This document shows, piece by piece, positions 1 through 11,400 of a stretch of DNA of 64,000 bases (position 1 is the first letter of the stretch; each line of letters opens with the position of its first letter). The position numbers were made by a program, and so were the translations under genes. Below the pieces are notes generated by a model that searched no databases, was not told where the DNA came from, and saw only the letters and a program-made list of their open reading frames with translations. Origin of the DNA: Boswellia sacra (Eukaryota; Streptophyta; Magnoliopsida; Sapindales; Burseraceae); NCBI GenBank assembly GCA_013180625.2, contig SNVD02014754.1, positions 558,001-622,000 of the forward strand. The letters are read 5' to 3'.

Positions 1-2391
1 ACAGGAGATTAACATTTATACCCTTTTTGAGTGGAGGAATATCCTAGAAACAAACATTTTATGGCTCTAGGATCAAGTTTGCTAGGGTTAGGTTGGTGGT
101 TATGGACAAAAGCAATGCACCTGAATATTTTTAGTGGAAGGAAGGAGAATATTCGAAGCTGAGGATAGGATTGGTAAAGTGTTTGCCATAATGTTTGAAA
201 ATGAATAACTCTAGATGGCATTCTATTGATGAGATATGTAGCTGTGAGGACGGCCTCCCCCCAAAAATAACTTAGGATATTCATAGTGTACATAATAGAT
301 CAAGCCACCTCCAAGAGGTGTCTATTCTTCCATTCTGCAACCCCATTTTGTTGGGGTGTATTCACGCAGGAACTCTGATAGATTATTCTGTGGATTGAAA
401 AGTAATCTTCTAGGATTAAATTGAAATAATCTGTGGCATTATCAGTCCTAAGGATATTGATTTTAGCTTGAAACTTATTTTGGACCATACTAAAGAAAAT
501 TTTCAAGATGGTACCTGCACTTGATTTTTGTCTCATTAAATACACCCACGTCACACATGTATGATCATCAATGAAAGAGATAAATCACTTAAATCCAGAA
601 ATGTTACTAACCCGAGAAGGTCCCCAAATATCACTATGAATTATTGAAAAAGGATGAGATGTTTTATAACCTTGGATTGGATAATTGTTTATCAAATGTT
701 ATGAAATTTTACATCCCTCACATTGAAAGTGTTTGGTGGTTTTATCATTGAATAAACTAGTAAACAACTTTTCTAAATAAAGAAAATTAGGATGTCCTAA
801 TCTATAATGCCACAACATAATAGCATTTTCATTATTAGACAAACCAAGAAATGACACACTACTAGCAGATAGAGTTTGTTCATCAGGATTACTATAAGTC
901 TTGAAAAGATAGAGTCCACCACACTCCTTAGCATTGCTAATCGTCCTCCCCGATTCCAAGTCCTGAAATTCACAATGAGTAGAGAAAAATTTAGTAACAC
1001 AGTTCATATCCCTTGTAAGTTTACTAATAGACAATAGGCTGCAAGATAATTTTGGAACCAACAGGACAGATTTTAGGGTTAGATTATCGAAAATGACCAC
1101 TGAACCCATTCCTTCCACCTTGGATAGAGACCCATTAGCTATTCTCACCATAAAGTCTCCTGAATAGGGTTTGTACGTATGAAAAAGTGAAGCATTACCA
1201 GTCATGTGATCTGACGTACCAGAGTCTATTATCCAAGAAGTTGAGGTTTCCATATGTGATATAAAAGCTACTACAGGATTACCACTTTGCGCCACTGAAC
1301 TTGTGCTTGCAATAGGATCATGTTGAGAGGATTGTGGTGCTATTGAAGAGGAGCTGAGCATTTTTTTAAGTAGTTCTAACTGTTCTTTGCTAAACAGATT
1401 TGTCTCAGGTGTCGGCTGTGGCGTTTCTCCGACTGAGGTAAAACCATGACTTTCTGCTGCTCCCTTTGGCTTCCAATCTGGAGGTTTGCCATGGAGTTTC
1501 CAACACTTCTCGCGGGTATGACCAGGTTGATTACAGTGATCACACCAAGGTCGTTCACCTGGCTTGTTCATGCGTGAATCATGATTGGATTTCTCACTCG
1601 AAGTAAAATTCCTGGACACTAAGGCAGATCCTTCTGAGTTAGATGTGAGAGAAGAATGATCATCAGATAACATCACCTTACAACGTCCCTCTTCACCTCA
1701 TACTTCAGCAAATGCCTCCTCTGTTGAAGGAAAAGGATCTCGAGCTACCACACGACCATGAACTTCATCAAGATTTCGATTTAGCCCGGCTAGAAAATCA
1801 TACACCTGTTCATTTTCAAGCTTGCGCTGTTGTTTAACAATACACTTAGCACAACATGAGTCATCATCATTGAATAGGTCAAGTTTTTGCCATAAATCTT
1901 GGAGATCAGAAAAGTACTAAGTGACTGAACTTGTACCTTGCTTTAAAGCTTTTAGTTTTAACCGGAGTTCAAATATTTAGGAAGCATTGCTAAGATCTGA
2001 ATACATTCTGCGTGCTGTATCACATACTTCTTTATTTGTTTTAAAGAACAAATAACGACGACTAATCTTGGGCTCCATGGAATTGATAAGCCATGTGAGA
2101 ACAACAAAGTTTTCAGCCATCCAAGTATTGTAGATGGGACTATTTGGTGAGAGAGCAGCAAGCTCACTTATGATGTAACCAAGTTTGTCTCAATCGCAGA
2201 TAACAATTTTGACAGATTGTGCCTACTGCAGATAGTTTTTTCCATCCAACTTCTGGGCTGTGATATGAAGAGAAGAAAGATCACCACCAAAAAGAGTGGT
2301 GATTAAGGAAGAGTGAGGTGTCTCATGGGACTAGCTGAAAGTTAGGGATTCAGGAATATCTCCTGTCATGGCAGCACCATATTTCACCATT
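1..2391 (-). pseudogene. copia gag-pol, family A, degenerate
   Basis: The reading frame starts at the ATG at 2391. Stops interrupt gag: a TAG stands where the sister copy at 13031 has CAG (SGQSH) and another where it has TGG (LQWAQS). The longest open piece (1676-699) holds the CCHC knuckle CDHCNQPGHTREKC, the protease active site DSGTSD and the integrase zinc motif (WHYRLGHPN ... CEGC). Further integrase pieces follow at 554-300 and 293-9. The encoded Gag, protease and integrase would serve retrotransposition, but the stops make this copy unable to do so alone. Confidence 0.88.
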
Positions 2392-2428
2392 TTTGGGAGA
2401 AGAAATCAAATTTCCTGCTCTGATACTA

Positions 2429-2754
2429 TAAAGATAATTTAGGGAAAAAATTGCATTAACTTTATTTCTAAATGAATTTTCAATACAAGGAACAAGGAAA
2501 TATATAGGAGAAAAACAGTTGGTCTGTCATACAAATCTCCCATAAATAAGGAAAGAAAATAATAGTCCCTTTGATCAGGGGATGTAAAATAAAGATAGCT
2601 AATCAACCAAATTTAGTCATTGACCAAATCTGTTTATTTATGCTAATTAATTCCTGAAAATCAGAGAATTAATTCCTAAAAATTAGAACATTAATTCCTA
2701 AAAATCAGAACACTGATTCCTAAAAATCATATCATTAAATGTAGAATTTTCACA
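2429..2754 (-). repeat. 5' LTR of family A copia (minus copy)
   Basis: It starts TGTGAAAATTC on the minus strand and ends ...ATCTTTA directly before the primer binding site. It matches the 307-bp LTRs at 12686 and 17576 but is about 326 bp, mainly through an extra copy of the short internal motif TGATTTTTAGGAAT. It keeps the unusual TG...TA ends of the family. Confidence 0.85.
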
Positions 2755-2805
2755 AATATTATCTAATAGGAACACAATCCTAAATTCCTATATAGAGATT
2801 TAACA
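2755..2805 (-). repeat. 3' LTR of family B copia, first 51 bp
   Basis: On the minus strand it starts TGTTAAATCTCTATATAGG right after the polypurine tract and matches 8419 leftward. It stops at ATATT where the family A LTR begins. Confidence 0.85.
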
Positions 2806-5155
2806 CTACCCCTCAAGTTGGAATATAGATATTCTCAACACCCAACTTGGAACATAGATGAAGAAAAACTCATTTATAAATCACCTTGGTAAAAAGATCT
2901 TTAATTTGATCTTCAGGCTTAACATAAGGAGTGATAATCTCTCCACTCATTAGAGCCTCACTAACAAAGTGACAATCTACTTCAATGTGTTTAGTTCTTT
3001 CATGAAAAACTGGATTGCTAGCAATAATATATGTTGCAGCTATATTATCACAAAACATTTTTGATGGCTTTTTGAAATCAATTCCAATCTCAGTTAAAAA
3101 AATTTTGACCCACATAATCTCACATGTTGTATGAGCCATAGCACGATACTTTGCATCTGCACTGGATCTTGCAACTACCTTTTATTTCTTGCTTGTCCAA
3201 GTCACTAGATTGCCTCCCAAGAATGTACAATATCCACACACTTGTGGACTTCCTATCAGTTTTGGATCCAGCCCAATCAGTATCAAAATAGCCAACAATG
3301 TCCAACTCTTTACCTTTCTTGTAAAGAATTCCTTTACCAACTGATTGTTTTAGATATCGTAGAATTTTACATGCCGCCTCCCAACGAATCTTCTTCGGAT
3401 TTTGCATATATTGACTAACTGCTCCTACTGCAAAAGCAATATCAGGTCTAGCGACAGTAAGATAAATCAAATTTCCCACAAGACTTCTATATCTTTTCTT
3501 ATCTTCAAAATCTGGATTGCTATCACCATCCAATATTATATTAGGATCCATAGGGATCTCTATTGGCTTAGACCCTAACATACCCGTCTCATCAAGTAAG
3601 TCTTGCACATACTTTCTCTGAGACAAAATGATACCGTCTTTACTCCTTAAAACTTCAATACCAAAAAAGTATCTGAGTTGTCACATGTCTTTTGTTTGAA
3701 AATGTGTCTTTAGCTATCTTTTCACTTCTTCTATACCATTAAAATCACTCCTAGTCACAATGATATCATCTACATACGCCACAAGTATAATAATACCTGA
3801 TCTTGTATGTTTAACAAACATTGAGTGATCAGATTGACAACGGGAGAAGTTGATCGAAGCCAAAACACCACTCAATTTTTCAAACCAGGCCCTAGGTGAT
3901 TGCTTCAGACCATAAATAGCCTTCTTTAACTTACAAACAGAGGTAGTTAACTCCTCCTGAGCAACAAATCCAAGTGGTTACTCCATATAAATCTCTTTGT
4001 GTAAATCACCATACAAGAAGGCATTTTTGACATCTAGTTGGAAGAGCGGCCAGCCAAAAAACACAGTGAGAGAAATGAGAATGCAGACTGAATTGAGCCT
4101 GGCAATGGGAGAAAAAGTTTTAACATAGTCAATACCATAAGTTTAAGTGTATCATTTAGCAACAAGACGGGCTTTTAAGCGTTTAATAATACCTACGACA
4201 ACCGACCACGTCTTTATCGTCTGGTAATTTTTGTAACTCCCATGTACCACGATCATAGAGAGCTGAAATTTTATCATCATAGCTTTCCTCCAGCCAGGAT
4301 GAGCCAAAGCTTCTTGGTAATTTTTAGGAATAGAAACCACAAACAAACTCAAAGTAAAAGAACGAGCAGACAATGATAAGGCATTAAAGGAGACAAACTG
4401 AGAGATAGGATACCTCTGAGAATTTCTAGTACCTTTGCGAAGAGTAATAGGGAGATGAAGATCGAAATACTCATTTGTAGGAGGAGTTAGATCTGGAGTA
4501 GAAGCAGATGCTTGAATGACGGGCAGATCAATAAGCGGTAAATCATCTTGTGTAGCACGGGATTTATGTGGCTTTCGTCTAGAATAAACTAGGAGTGGTG
4601 GAGTAGAGGGACACAGTAAAACTGACACCGATATTAGAGGATCAACTAGACCAGTATCAAGTCTAGAACCATTCGATGAAAAATATGGTGTTGACTCAAA
4701 AAAGGTGATATCTACACTGACAAAAGTTTTTCTCGAGCAAGGGTCAAGATATTTGTAACCTTTCTTAATTCTAGAATACCCAAGAAAAATATATTTGGTG
4801 GACCGAGGAGATAGTTTGTCAGAAACCCTATAAAGATAAACAAAACAGACAACCAAAAATACGAGGAGGAAGAGGAAAAGTAGGTTGATTAGCGAATAAG
4901 ATGGAGTACAGAGACTGAAAATAAAGAACAGAAGAAGGAACCCGATTAATGAGGTAACATGCGGTAAGTAAAGCTTCCTCCCAATATTTCGATGGAACTT
5001 TCATATGAAATAATAGAGTTCGAGCCACATCTAACAAATGTCTATTTTTTCGCTCAGCAACTCCATTCTACCGAGGGATGTGAGCATATGTTGTTTGATG
5101 TAAGATCCTATTAGTGCTATAAAAAGTAGATAAAGAGGAAGAAGTATATTCTAAA

Positions 5156-6189
5156 CACTATAAGAAAATGGGCCTTTTATTGCGGGCCGAAACCGTCGTA
5201 AAAGGCCTTCTACGGTGGGTCTACGGCGGTTTAAGTCCAGTGTATAAAATGGCGTAGTAAAAAATAATTTTACTTTTTATTGCAGGCTTCAGGCTCGCCG
5301 TAAAAATTTGTGGTATGGTCCAATTTTTTTTACGGTGGGCCACAAGCCCGTGGTAAATAATTTTACGGTGGGCTCTCCCTCTACAATACCAATCACATCC
5401 CTCTGCTAGAGACCAAGCAGAATTGCAGCCATTTGAATTGGCAAAGGCGCTTTATACCCAGCTCTGTCCACAGCCTTTAACAAGTCATTGGTCAATTTTC
5501 TCTCAACCCAGTTCCTCATTGGCCGAGGAATCTCCGAACCTTTGTATGAAATATTAAAATCTTCTCTAAAAATCCTCCAATCCCTTTCAGTCGTTTCATC
5601 GAGCTTCTTCTCTCACCAATGTCGATCAACTCTCATATCAAAAGTATCATACTTATCAGACGCGTCTTCTTTAAGCCTTTGCGCTACAGTTTTCTTCGGT
5701 CTCTCCTCAACCCCTTCTTTCCTTCGAATCTCTTCTCTCATCTCCTTCTCGTTCTTGGCAGCCAACTTCTTCTGCTCCTTTTGATCACAATTTAAGGACA
5801 ACATTTTATTTCAAGATAAAGACTAAAGAAAATGCAAAAGAAATGAAACAAATGTAAAAGAGGCATAAGCAAAATAATTATGCTAAAATATCATAAAAGC
5901 TTTATAATATTGTCTAATTAGCATTAATTATTTATGCTTAAGAGTGTACTTTCGTGTGTTTATCAGTTGTTGAGGGGTTCATCGAAAAGGCGTTTCAAAG
6001 AGAAGCAAGAGAATGGGGGCAAAAAAAAATTGATTATATTACAGCCTTTTACTGCGGGCCTCCGAAACCGTTGTAAAGTCCGTAAAATCTACTGCGAGCT
6101 TCATGGCCTAGCGTAAAATTCTAATTTTTATCGCGGTTTTAGAGGCCCTTAGTAAATAGACGCAGCAAAAAGTCCATTATGTTGTAGTG
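5156..6189. mobile_element. Non-autonomous CACTA transposon with captured gene fragment
   Basis: The left end reads CACTATAAGAAAATGGGCC and the complement of the right end reads CACTACAACATAATGG. The 3-bp target duplication AAA is at 5153-5155 and 6190-6192. Sub-terminal zones (about 5170-5375 and 6045-6180) hold repeats such as TACGGTGGG, ACTGCGGGC and GTCGTAAAAGG, typical of CACTA ends. It is 1034 bp and has no transposase, so it needs a helper. The middle carries the helicase fragment at 5379-5786. It sits in the integrase of the family B copia and is therefore younger. Confidence 0.92.
5379..5786 (-). pseudogene. Captured fragment of Prp28/RH21-type DEAD-box RNA helicase
   Basis: The minus-strand translation reads [16 protein letters not shown]..., then [35 protein letters not shown], the Q motif ([13 protein letters not shown]) and QRDVIGI, ending just before the Walker A motif would begin. 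I recognise this as the spliceosomal DEAD-box helicase Prp28 (plant RH21), a U5 snRNP protein acting at the 5' splice site. About 136 codons are continuous without an intron. Two in-frame stops (complement of 5613-5615, expected serine; complement of 5406-5408, expected glutamine) and the missing ATPase core rule out helicase activity. Confidence 0.85.
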
Positions 6190-6999
6190 AAAGCATTATT
6201 AGAACGTAAAACTTTAATAGAAATACCAAACTGAGTCTTTATTTTATTGTAAAACATTTGAAACATACTAAGGACTTTAGATCGATCTTTTAACAGATAC
6301 AATCAAGTAACTATAGAATGATCATCCCTAAACGATACAAAATATTTAAACCCATGACTCTAGGTAACTCGACAAGGACCTCATACATCTGAGTGAACCA
6401 AATCAAACGGTTGTTCACTAATTTTATTGATTCGACTACAAAACAAAAACGAGAATGTTTACCTAACTGACAAGACTCACATTCAATTTGAGTTGGACTA
6501 GAAAAACTCATATGCTGAAGCAATTTATTTGAATGGTGACCTAAACGATAATGCCATTATTCTGGAGAGACAGAAGAAGCAAAAGCTATATGAGAGGACG
6601 AAAGTGCTTCAAACAAGTGATAAACGCCATTCTTTTCATGCCCGCCACCATTCATCTTCCTCGTATCAAGATCCTGAAAAATACAATAGGATGAAAAAAA
6701 AGTGACTGAGCAATTTAAATTCTTAGTTAACTGGCTTAGAAATAAAAGATTAATAGAAAATTTAGGAACATGTAACACCAAAGATAAATAAAAACTAGAT
6801 GTATGAATGGTTCCAAACCCTTGAACTTGGGTTTTAGAATCATAAGCAAGAACGACCGATGACTCATTTTTAGAAGGAATAAAGGAACTAAAAAGAGAAT
6901 CATTACCAGTCATGTGAGAAGAGGCTCCAGAGTCTATAATCCAATTATGTGGGTGCGAAGAAGAAAATAAGGCATTAGACCTACTTGTTTGGACTAAGG

Positions 7000-7902
7000 A
7001 AGCGGAAGGCTCACTAGCTGGTTGACCTTCAGATTTATGAGCAGACTACGCAGAAGGTGGAGCATGAGAGTTAGATGAATTTCCAATGAAAAAACGCTCA
7101 TCAAGAGCTTTGATTTGCCCATTCAGGTTTTCCAAACTTATCCCAACACTTTTCTGAATGATGATTAACTCTACCACAATAAGAACAAGGAACTCTCCAC
7201 CTTGACCTCTAACACGTCCTTTACTCCATCCATAAAAGGATCCTCTGCCTCGACTACCAGACACAATTAAGGCAGAAGCTTCCTGATTATGTTGAGAGGT
7301 GGGTAACCGTTGGAGTCAAGCATATGTAGTTTTAAGACTTGGGAGATCTTTCTCAGTCAAGATATTATTCTTAGCACTTTCATAAATAGGATTTAAGCTA
7401 GACAGAAACTTGAGAACAAATAATTGTTCGCGTTGTTTACGTAATGTCTCAACATCGTAGTAACAGGATGATAAAAGTTAAGCTTCCCCATTAATCCTTC
7501 GATTTCTTCTAAATATTCACTTAACGTTTGATTACCTTGTTGACAAGAAAATAAAGTAGAGTAAACATCAAAAATGTGAGAGACATTTTGAGATCAGCCA
7601 AACCTGTCTTGAAGTGAATTCCACAACTCTTTGATAGTATCAACCCACATCATAGTTGCCACAAGTGATGGCTCCATACTGTTCCATAACCATGTAGTAA
7701 TCAAATTGTCTTCCTGAATCCATTTAGCATACTCCTTTGAATCAGACAATGGAGAATCTTGTGTAAGATAATTATGTTTCTCTTGGCCAATCAAGTATTT
7801 CGTTACTGTTTTTACACATAACTTGTAATTGGAATCATTCAATTTTACGACTGTGATGGAACCACCAACTCCAAGAGGATTAGAGGACGGTTGAGAAACC
7901 AT
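7000..7902 (-). pseudogene. copia gag, family B, degenerate
   Basis: The start at 7902 (MVSQPSSNPLGVGG) is followed by a copia Gag domain (KLNDSNYKLC ... WIQEDNLITTWLWNSMEP ... ELWNSLQDRFG) to about 7594. After frame breaks come a serine/glycine/arginine-rich linker and a cysteine-containing knuckle-like stretch near 7046-7264. The Gag would form the retrotransposon particle. Several stops and shifts show it is not functional. Confidence 0.8.
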
Positions 7903-8252
7903 GGAAACTCAAACACAATTTTTTTTCCCAAATAGATCCACCACATGGAAAAAAATTTTAAGAAAAAAAATCGAATTATGTGTTGTTTATGAACAGTAAC
8001 TCTGATGAACAGTACTTATGTATAAACAGTAACTCCAATAACAGTCTGATGAACAGTACTCGTCATGAACAGTAACACTGGTGAACAGTATACCGATGAA
8101 CAGTAACTGTAATTTTTTTTTTTGAAGAGATGATGGAAGATGAAATTGGGATAAAATAAGTTGATGGTGGTGGAAGGTTTAGGGTTTATAGGTTGAACAA
8201 AAATTAAAGGATAAATAGTATAAGCGGGGATTAAAACCACACTCTGATACCA

Positions 8253-8419
8253 TATTGAGAGAGGGAGGGATAAACGAATTTAGGAAAAATTTGTATGTAT
8301 TCTATTGTAAAGAGGTGTGCATATATATAGTACAATAAGGGAAAATAAAATAGAAAAGAGTGAATCAAATATGTATCTAATAGGAACACAATCCTAAATT
8401 CCTATATAGTGATTTAACA
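8253..8419 (-). repeat. 5' LTR of family B copia
   Basis: A short 167-bp LTR starting TGTTAAATC on the minus strand and ending ...TCTCTCAATA just before TGGTATCAGAGT. It contains a TATATATA stretch typical of an LTR promoter. The flanking five bases, 8420-8424 TGAGC, should recur beyond the far LTR outside the window. Confidence 0.85.
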
Positions 8420-11400
8420 TGAGCATTTTTCATCTTTTGTGTGTTAGATTCAGATATTAGTGCTTGGCTCTTACGTGTTAGTTTAAGATTTTGGTTTCAA
8501 ATGGTAACTTAACAATAGGTTTCGGTCATTCTAGGCTTTATGGAAAGAGGCGAAGCCATAAAAATGGTAACATGTTATACATGTTAATGATAGAATCGTC
8601 TAAAAAGGCAATCAGCATTTTTAATGAGATGAAAAGTTCTATTACCAGCAATTTTGATTGTTCTTGAAATAATATCATCTGTGCTAACATTTTTCAATTG
8701 TTGTACTTCCATTTATACTGATGGATGCAAAAACCATTTATCCATTTTGTATATACACACATACTTGTGTACTTTTGTTTTCCCATTCGCTTTCCATTTT
8801 ATGATTGCTAAAATAAATTTGTTAATTCATCCTCCTATTTGTTTTGTAGTTTATGTTTTTTTGGCATAAAAATTTGCCCCCCATCCTTCCTTTATTAGTT
8901 GCCTAATACGAAAGTAACCAAAATTCAACATGCTATTGAGATGAAAGATTCCAAACAGAGCCTGTCTATTTGTTAATTGTTTATAGAGCAAAAAATATAT
9001 CAACTTATGTGTCTACTAGTCAGTTCTTATTTTATTGGTGGCTATGAATCCTTGTAAAATTATTAAGATTATAATTATGAAAGTGTTTGATGAGGACCGA
9101 GGTTCTTCAAATTAAGAGAAAATGAGGGAGATTTAGACAGAGGAAAAAGGAGAAATAATAGAAGAAATTTGGGAAAGAAGTAGAGCAAAAATTGAGGGAG
9201 AAATAATCTTTTTACCAAAAGATTAAAAAAATCAATAATAACCAAGTCTGAAACATAACATAACTAAAGGCTCCTATTTATAAGACCTTAAAGTATAGTT
9301 CTACTAGGAAATAAAATCCCATTAGGAAATAGAATTATAATCCTAGGTTAACTAGAAAATACCAATATTAAATCCTAAATAAAATTATAAACTATTTATT
9401 AAGAAAATAACTCAAATTATGATTATTTGCAATTTAGAAAGTCAAAATCCTTTATTAATTAAAATCCTTAAAATTAAAATTAAAATCTCTAATTTATTCA
9501 TAATATATTTTATATTAGTGAATTTCAAGAATATGGTCTCACTTTTATGGGAGATATAAATATACTTCTTTAATGTTGATTACTATAATGATGAAAGTGT
9601 GATATGCCCTATTCACGAATGTGTTATCAGTTATTAGAGGTCATTACAAAATGCGCTATTGTGCTTTCTTTGTGGAGATATTTGAATATAGGTATTTTAA
9701 CCATTTCTGTCACTTGAAAAAAAACAGCTTTCGATGGTCTCTTCACTTTGGTGATTCAGTTGAGCTCTCAAACGCTTTGTTACCATGGAGATAGACCTAT
9801 AAATTATTATGCTTGCTTCAACAAATGCCAGTTTCAAAACCCACCTGGTTGTCTCTTAATATCTCTACCTTTCCACTAAGCGATTACTTATGGACCTTTA
9901 CAAAATATGCCCTTGACTTCATATCTTATCACTCTAAAATTCTGTCTCTACAAAACATCTTTCTAATTGGGCATTACTTGTGTTTGGGAAGGTGATTTGG
10001 GGTAATGATGAGGTAGGGTTTGGTAATGTGAATATTAATTTACTCTATTCAAGCATATGTACAAATATGGAATTTATGCAGCGTCTTACTAGTAATTTGG
10101 CGCAGGTTTTCTGCGAAGTGATTTTGACACATCTCTAAGGACAAGTTTGGATGGAAGTTTCAGAAAGTCTAATTCTGGTTTGTAACAATTGCTGCTTTTC
10201 ATAGATTTATTTTTATCCCATGATGCTAGGCGTTAATTGTTCTCAAACTAATTCAGTTAAATCATGTGCTTTGAGTTAGTGTAGTTTAGCTTCGTTTATT
10301 CTAGAAATAATAAGCTCATACTTGTTTGACAAAAATGTTAACAATCTCCAAAAGCTTTCTTTTAGGGGAAATAACTTGGATAGGGAAACACAGAAGTATA
10401 GAAGATTGGATTTGGTTACACGAGATTATAGAAGTAATGGTTAGCTTGAATTGGCTTACACAAAGATTTCGAAGTAATGGCTTGCTTGAAGGCTTTGCAA
10501 GTGGCACCTATTCATGGATGTTTATTATAAAGACTGCATAGAATCCTTATAATGTGCTCATTTATAAAGAAAATGGTAACATTTCCTGTTGGTACTGCCT
10601 TTCTCCTCAATCCAATATATGAGTAGTTTCAAAAGTTAGAATCAGTAAAATGGCTTCGGAATTTGGAAATAGCAAAGAAATTGCTTTCTGTAGTCTTCTT
10701 TTCATGGTTACTGAACACCCAGCTTTTAGTTTCCTTTTGATGATCATGTTTTTCCCTGCTCTGGAAGTTACAATGGGAACTAGAGATGTGGACTCTATGA
10801 GGGTCTGATGACATCATCCAATTCAACTCTCTTTCTTCTATTAGGAGGAATTATAAGGAGTCTAACACTAGTTTATGTTGTTGTGGGAAACTAGCACAGA
10901 TGGAGCAGATAGGAGAGTTCAATTTTGGCTCTACAAATTTCTTTGTGAGCAGTATATGAGGACAAGTATTAAGTAATTGGAATATAAAAGAGCGGAGAGA
11001 AAAAGGAGTAGAATAGGACAGAATGGAAAGAATAAAGACAATAGAGCATAAATTTGATAGAAAAATACAATGTAGAAAGGTAGAGAACAGAAATTAGAGC
11101 GAAATAAAAAAAAAATCGTAAACTGCAATAAAACAATCAATACTGAAGACAACTCGATCCTCAACTATTTGTATCATCGGTCTATATCCTGAAGACAAAA
11201 TAAACAAAATAGTAGGCCAATTTATGATGATCAATGTCCTATCTAGAAGAAAACAACTTTAATAGAAATTAAGAATCAATTTCCAAAGAAAATAATAATT
11301 AAAATAAATTATATAAAATCAAAATAAGAAAAAGAATAAAATAAAACAAGAAACAATCTCACTTACATATATAAATACCTCAAACAAAATTTTTGTTAAA

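Larger units (their letters stand above)
1..2754 (-). mobile_element. Ty1-copia retrotransposon, family A, 5' part only
   Basis: This is the 5' LTR, leader, gag and first half of pol of a copia element on the minus strand; the rest lies left of the window. It is closely similar throughout to the complete plus-strand element at 12686-17882. In minus-strand order one sees the LTR (2754-2429), an initiator-Met tRNA primer site (2428-2417, complement of GCTCTGATACTA), gag from 2391, the CCHC knuckle, the protease motif WIIDSGTSDHMTGN and the integrase zinc motif. Bases 2755-2759 (AATAT) are the likely target duplication. The element lies inside the 3' LTR of the family B element, so it is the younger of the two. 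Confidence 0.92.
2870..6990 (-). pseudogene. copia pol, family B, degenerate and split by CACTA
   Basis: In minus-strand order: protease (HMTGNDSLFSSF, near 6913), integrase zinc motif (CESCQLGKH, near 6500), integrase core (SNNA up to 6190, resuming at 5155 and running to NGVAE near 5065), the integrase/RT linker (4856-4152), RT (around 4150-3300) and RNase H (DWAGSKTDRKST near 3280; FCDNIAATYIIASNPVFHER near 3040). Removing bases 5156-6189 and one AAA rejoins the integrase reading exactly. Multiple stops and shifts make it inactive. Confidence 0.85.
2755..8419 (-). mobile_element. Ty1-copia retrotransposon, family B, interrupted twice
   Basis: A near-complete but decayed copia element on the minus strand. 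The 5' LTR is 8419-8253, the primer site complementary to initiator-Met tRNA 8252-8241, gag 7902 leftward, then protease, integrase, RT and RNase H down to about 2870, a polypurine tract (TTGAGGGG, about 2806-2818) and the first 51 bp of the 3' LTR (2805-2755). There the family A element has inserted; the rest of the LTR should lie beyond the left edge. A CACTA element (5156-6189) splits the integrase. The two LTR starts agree at all but one of the first 46 bases. Confidence 0.9.
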
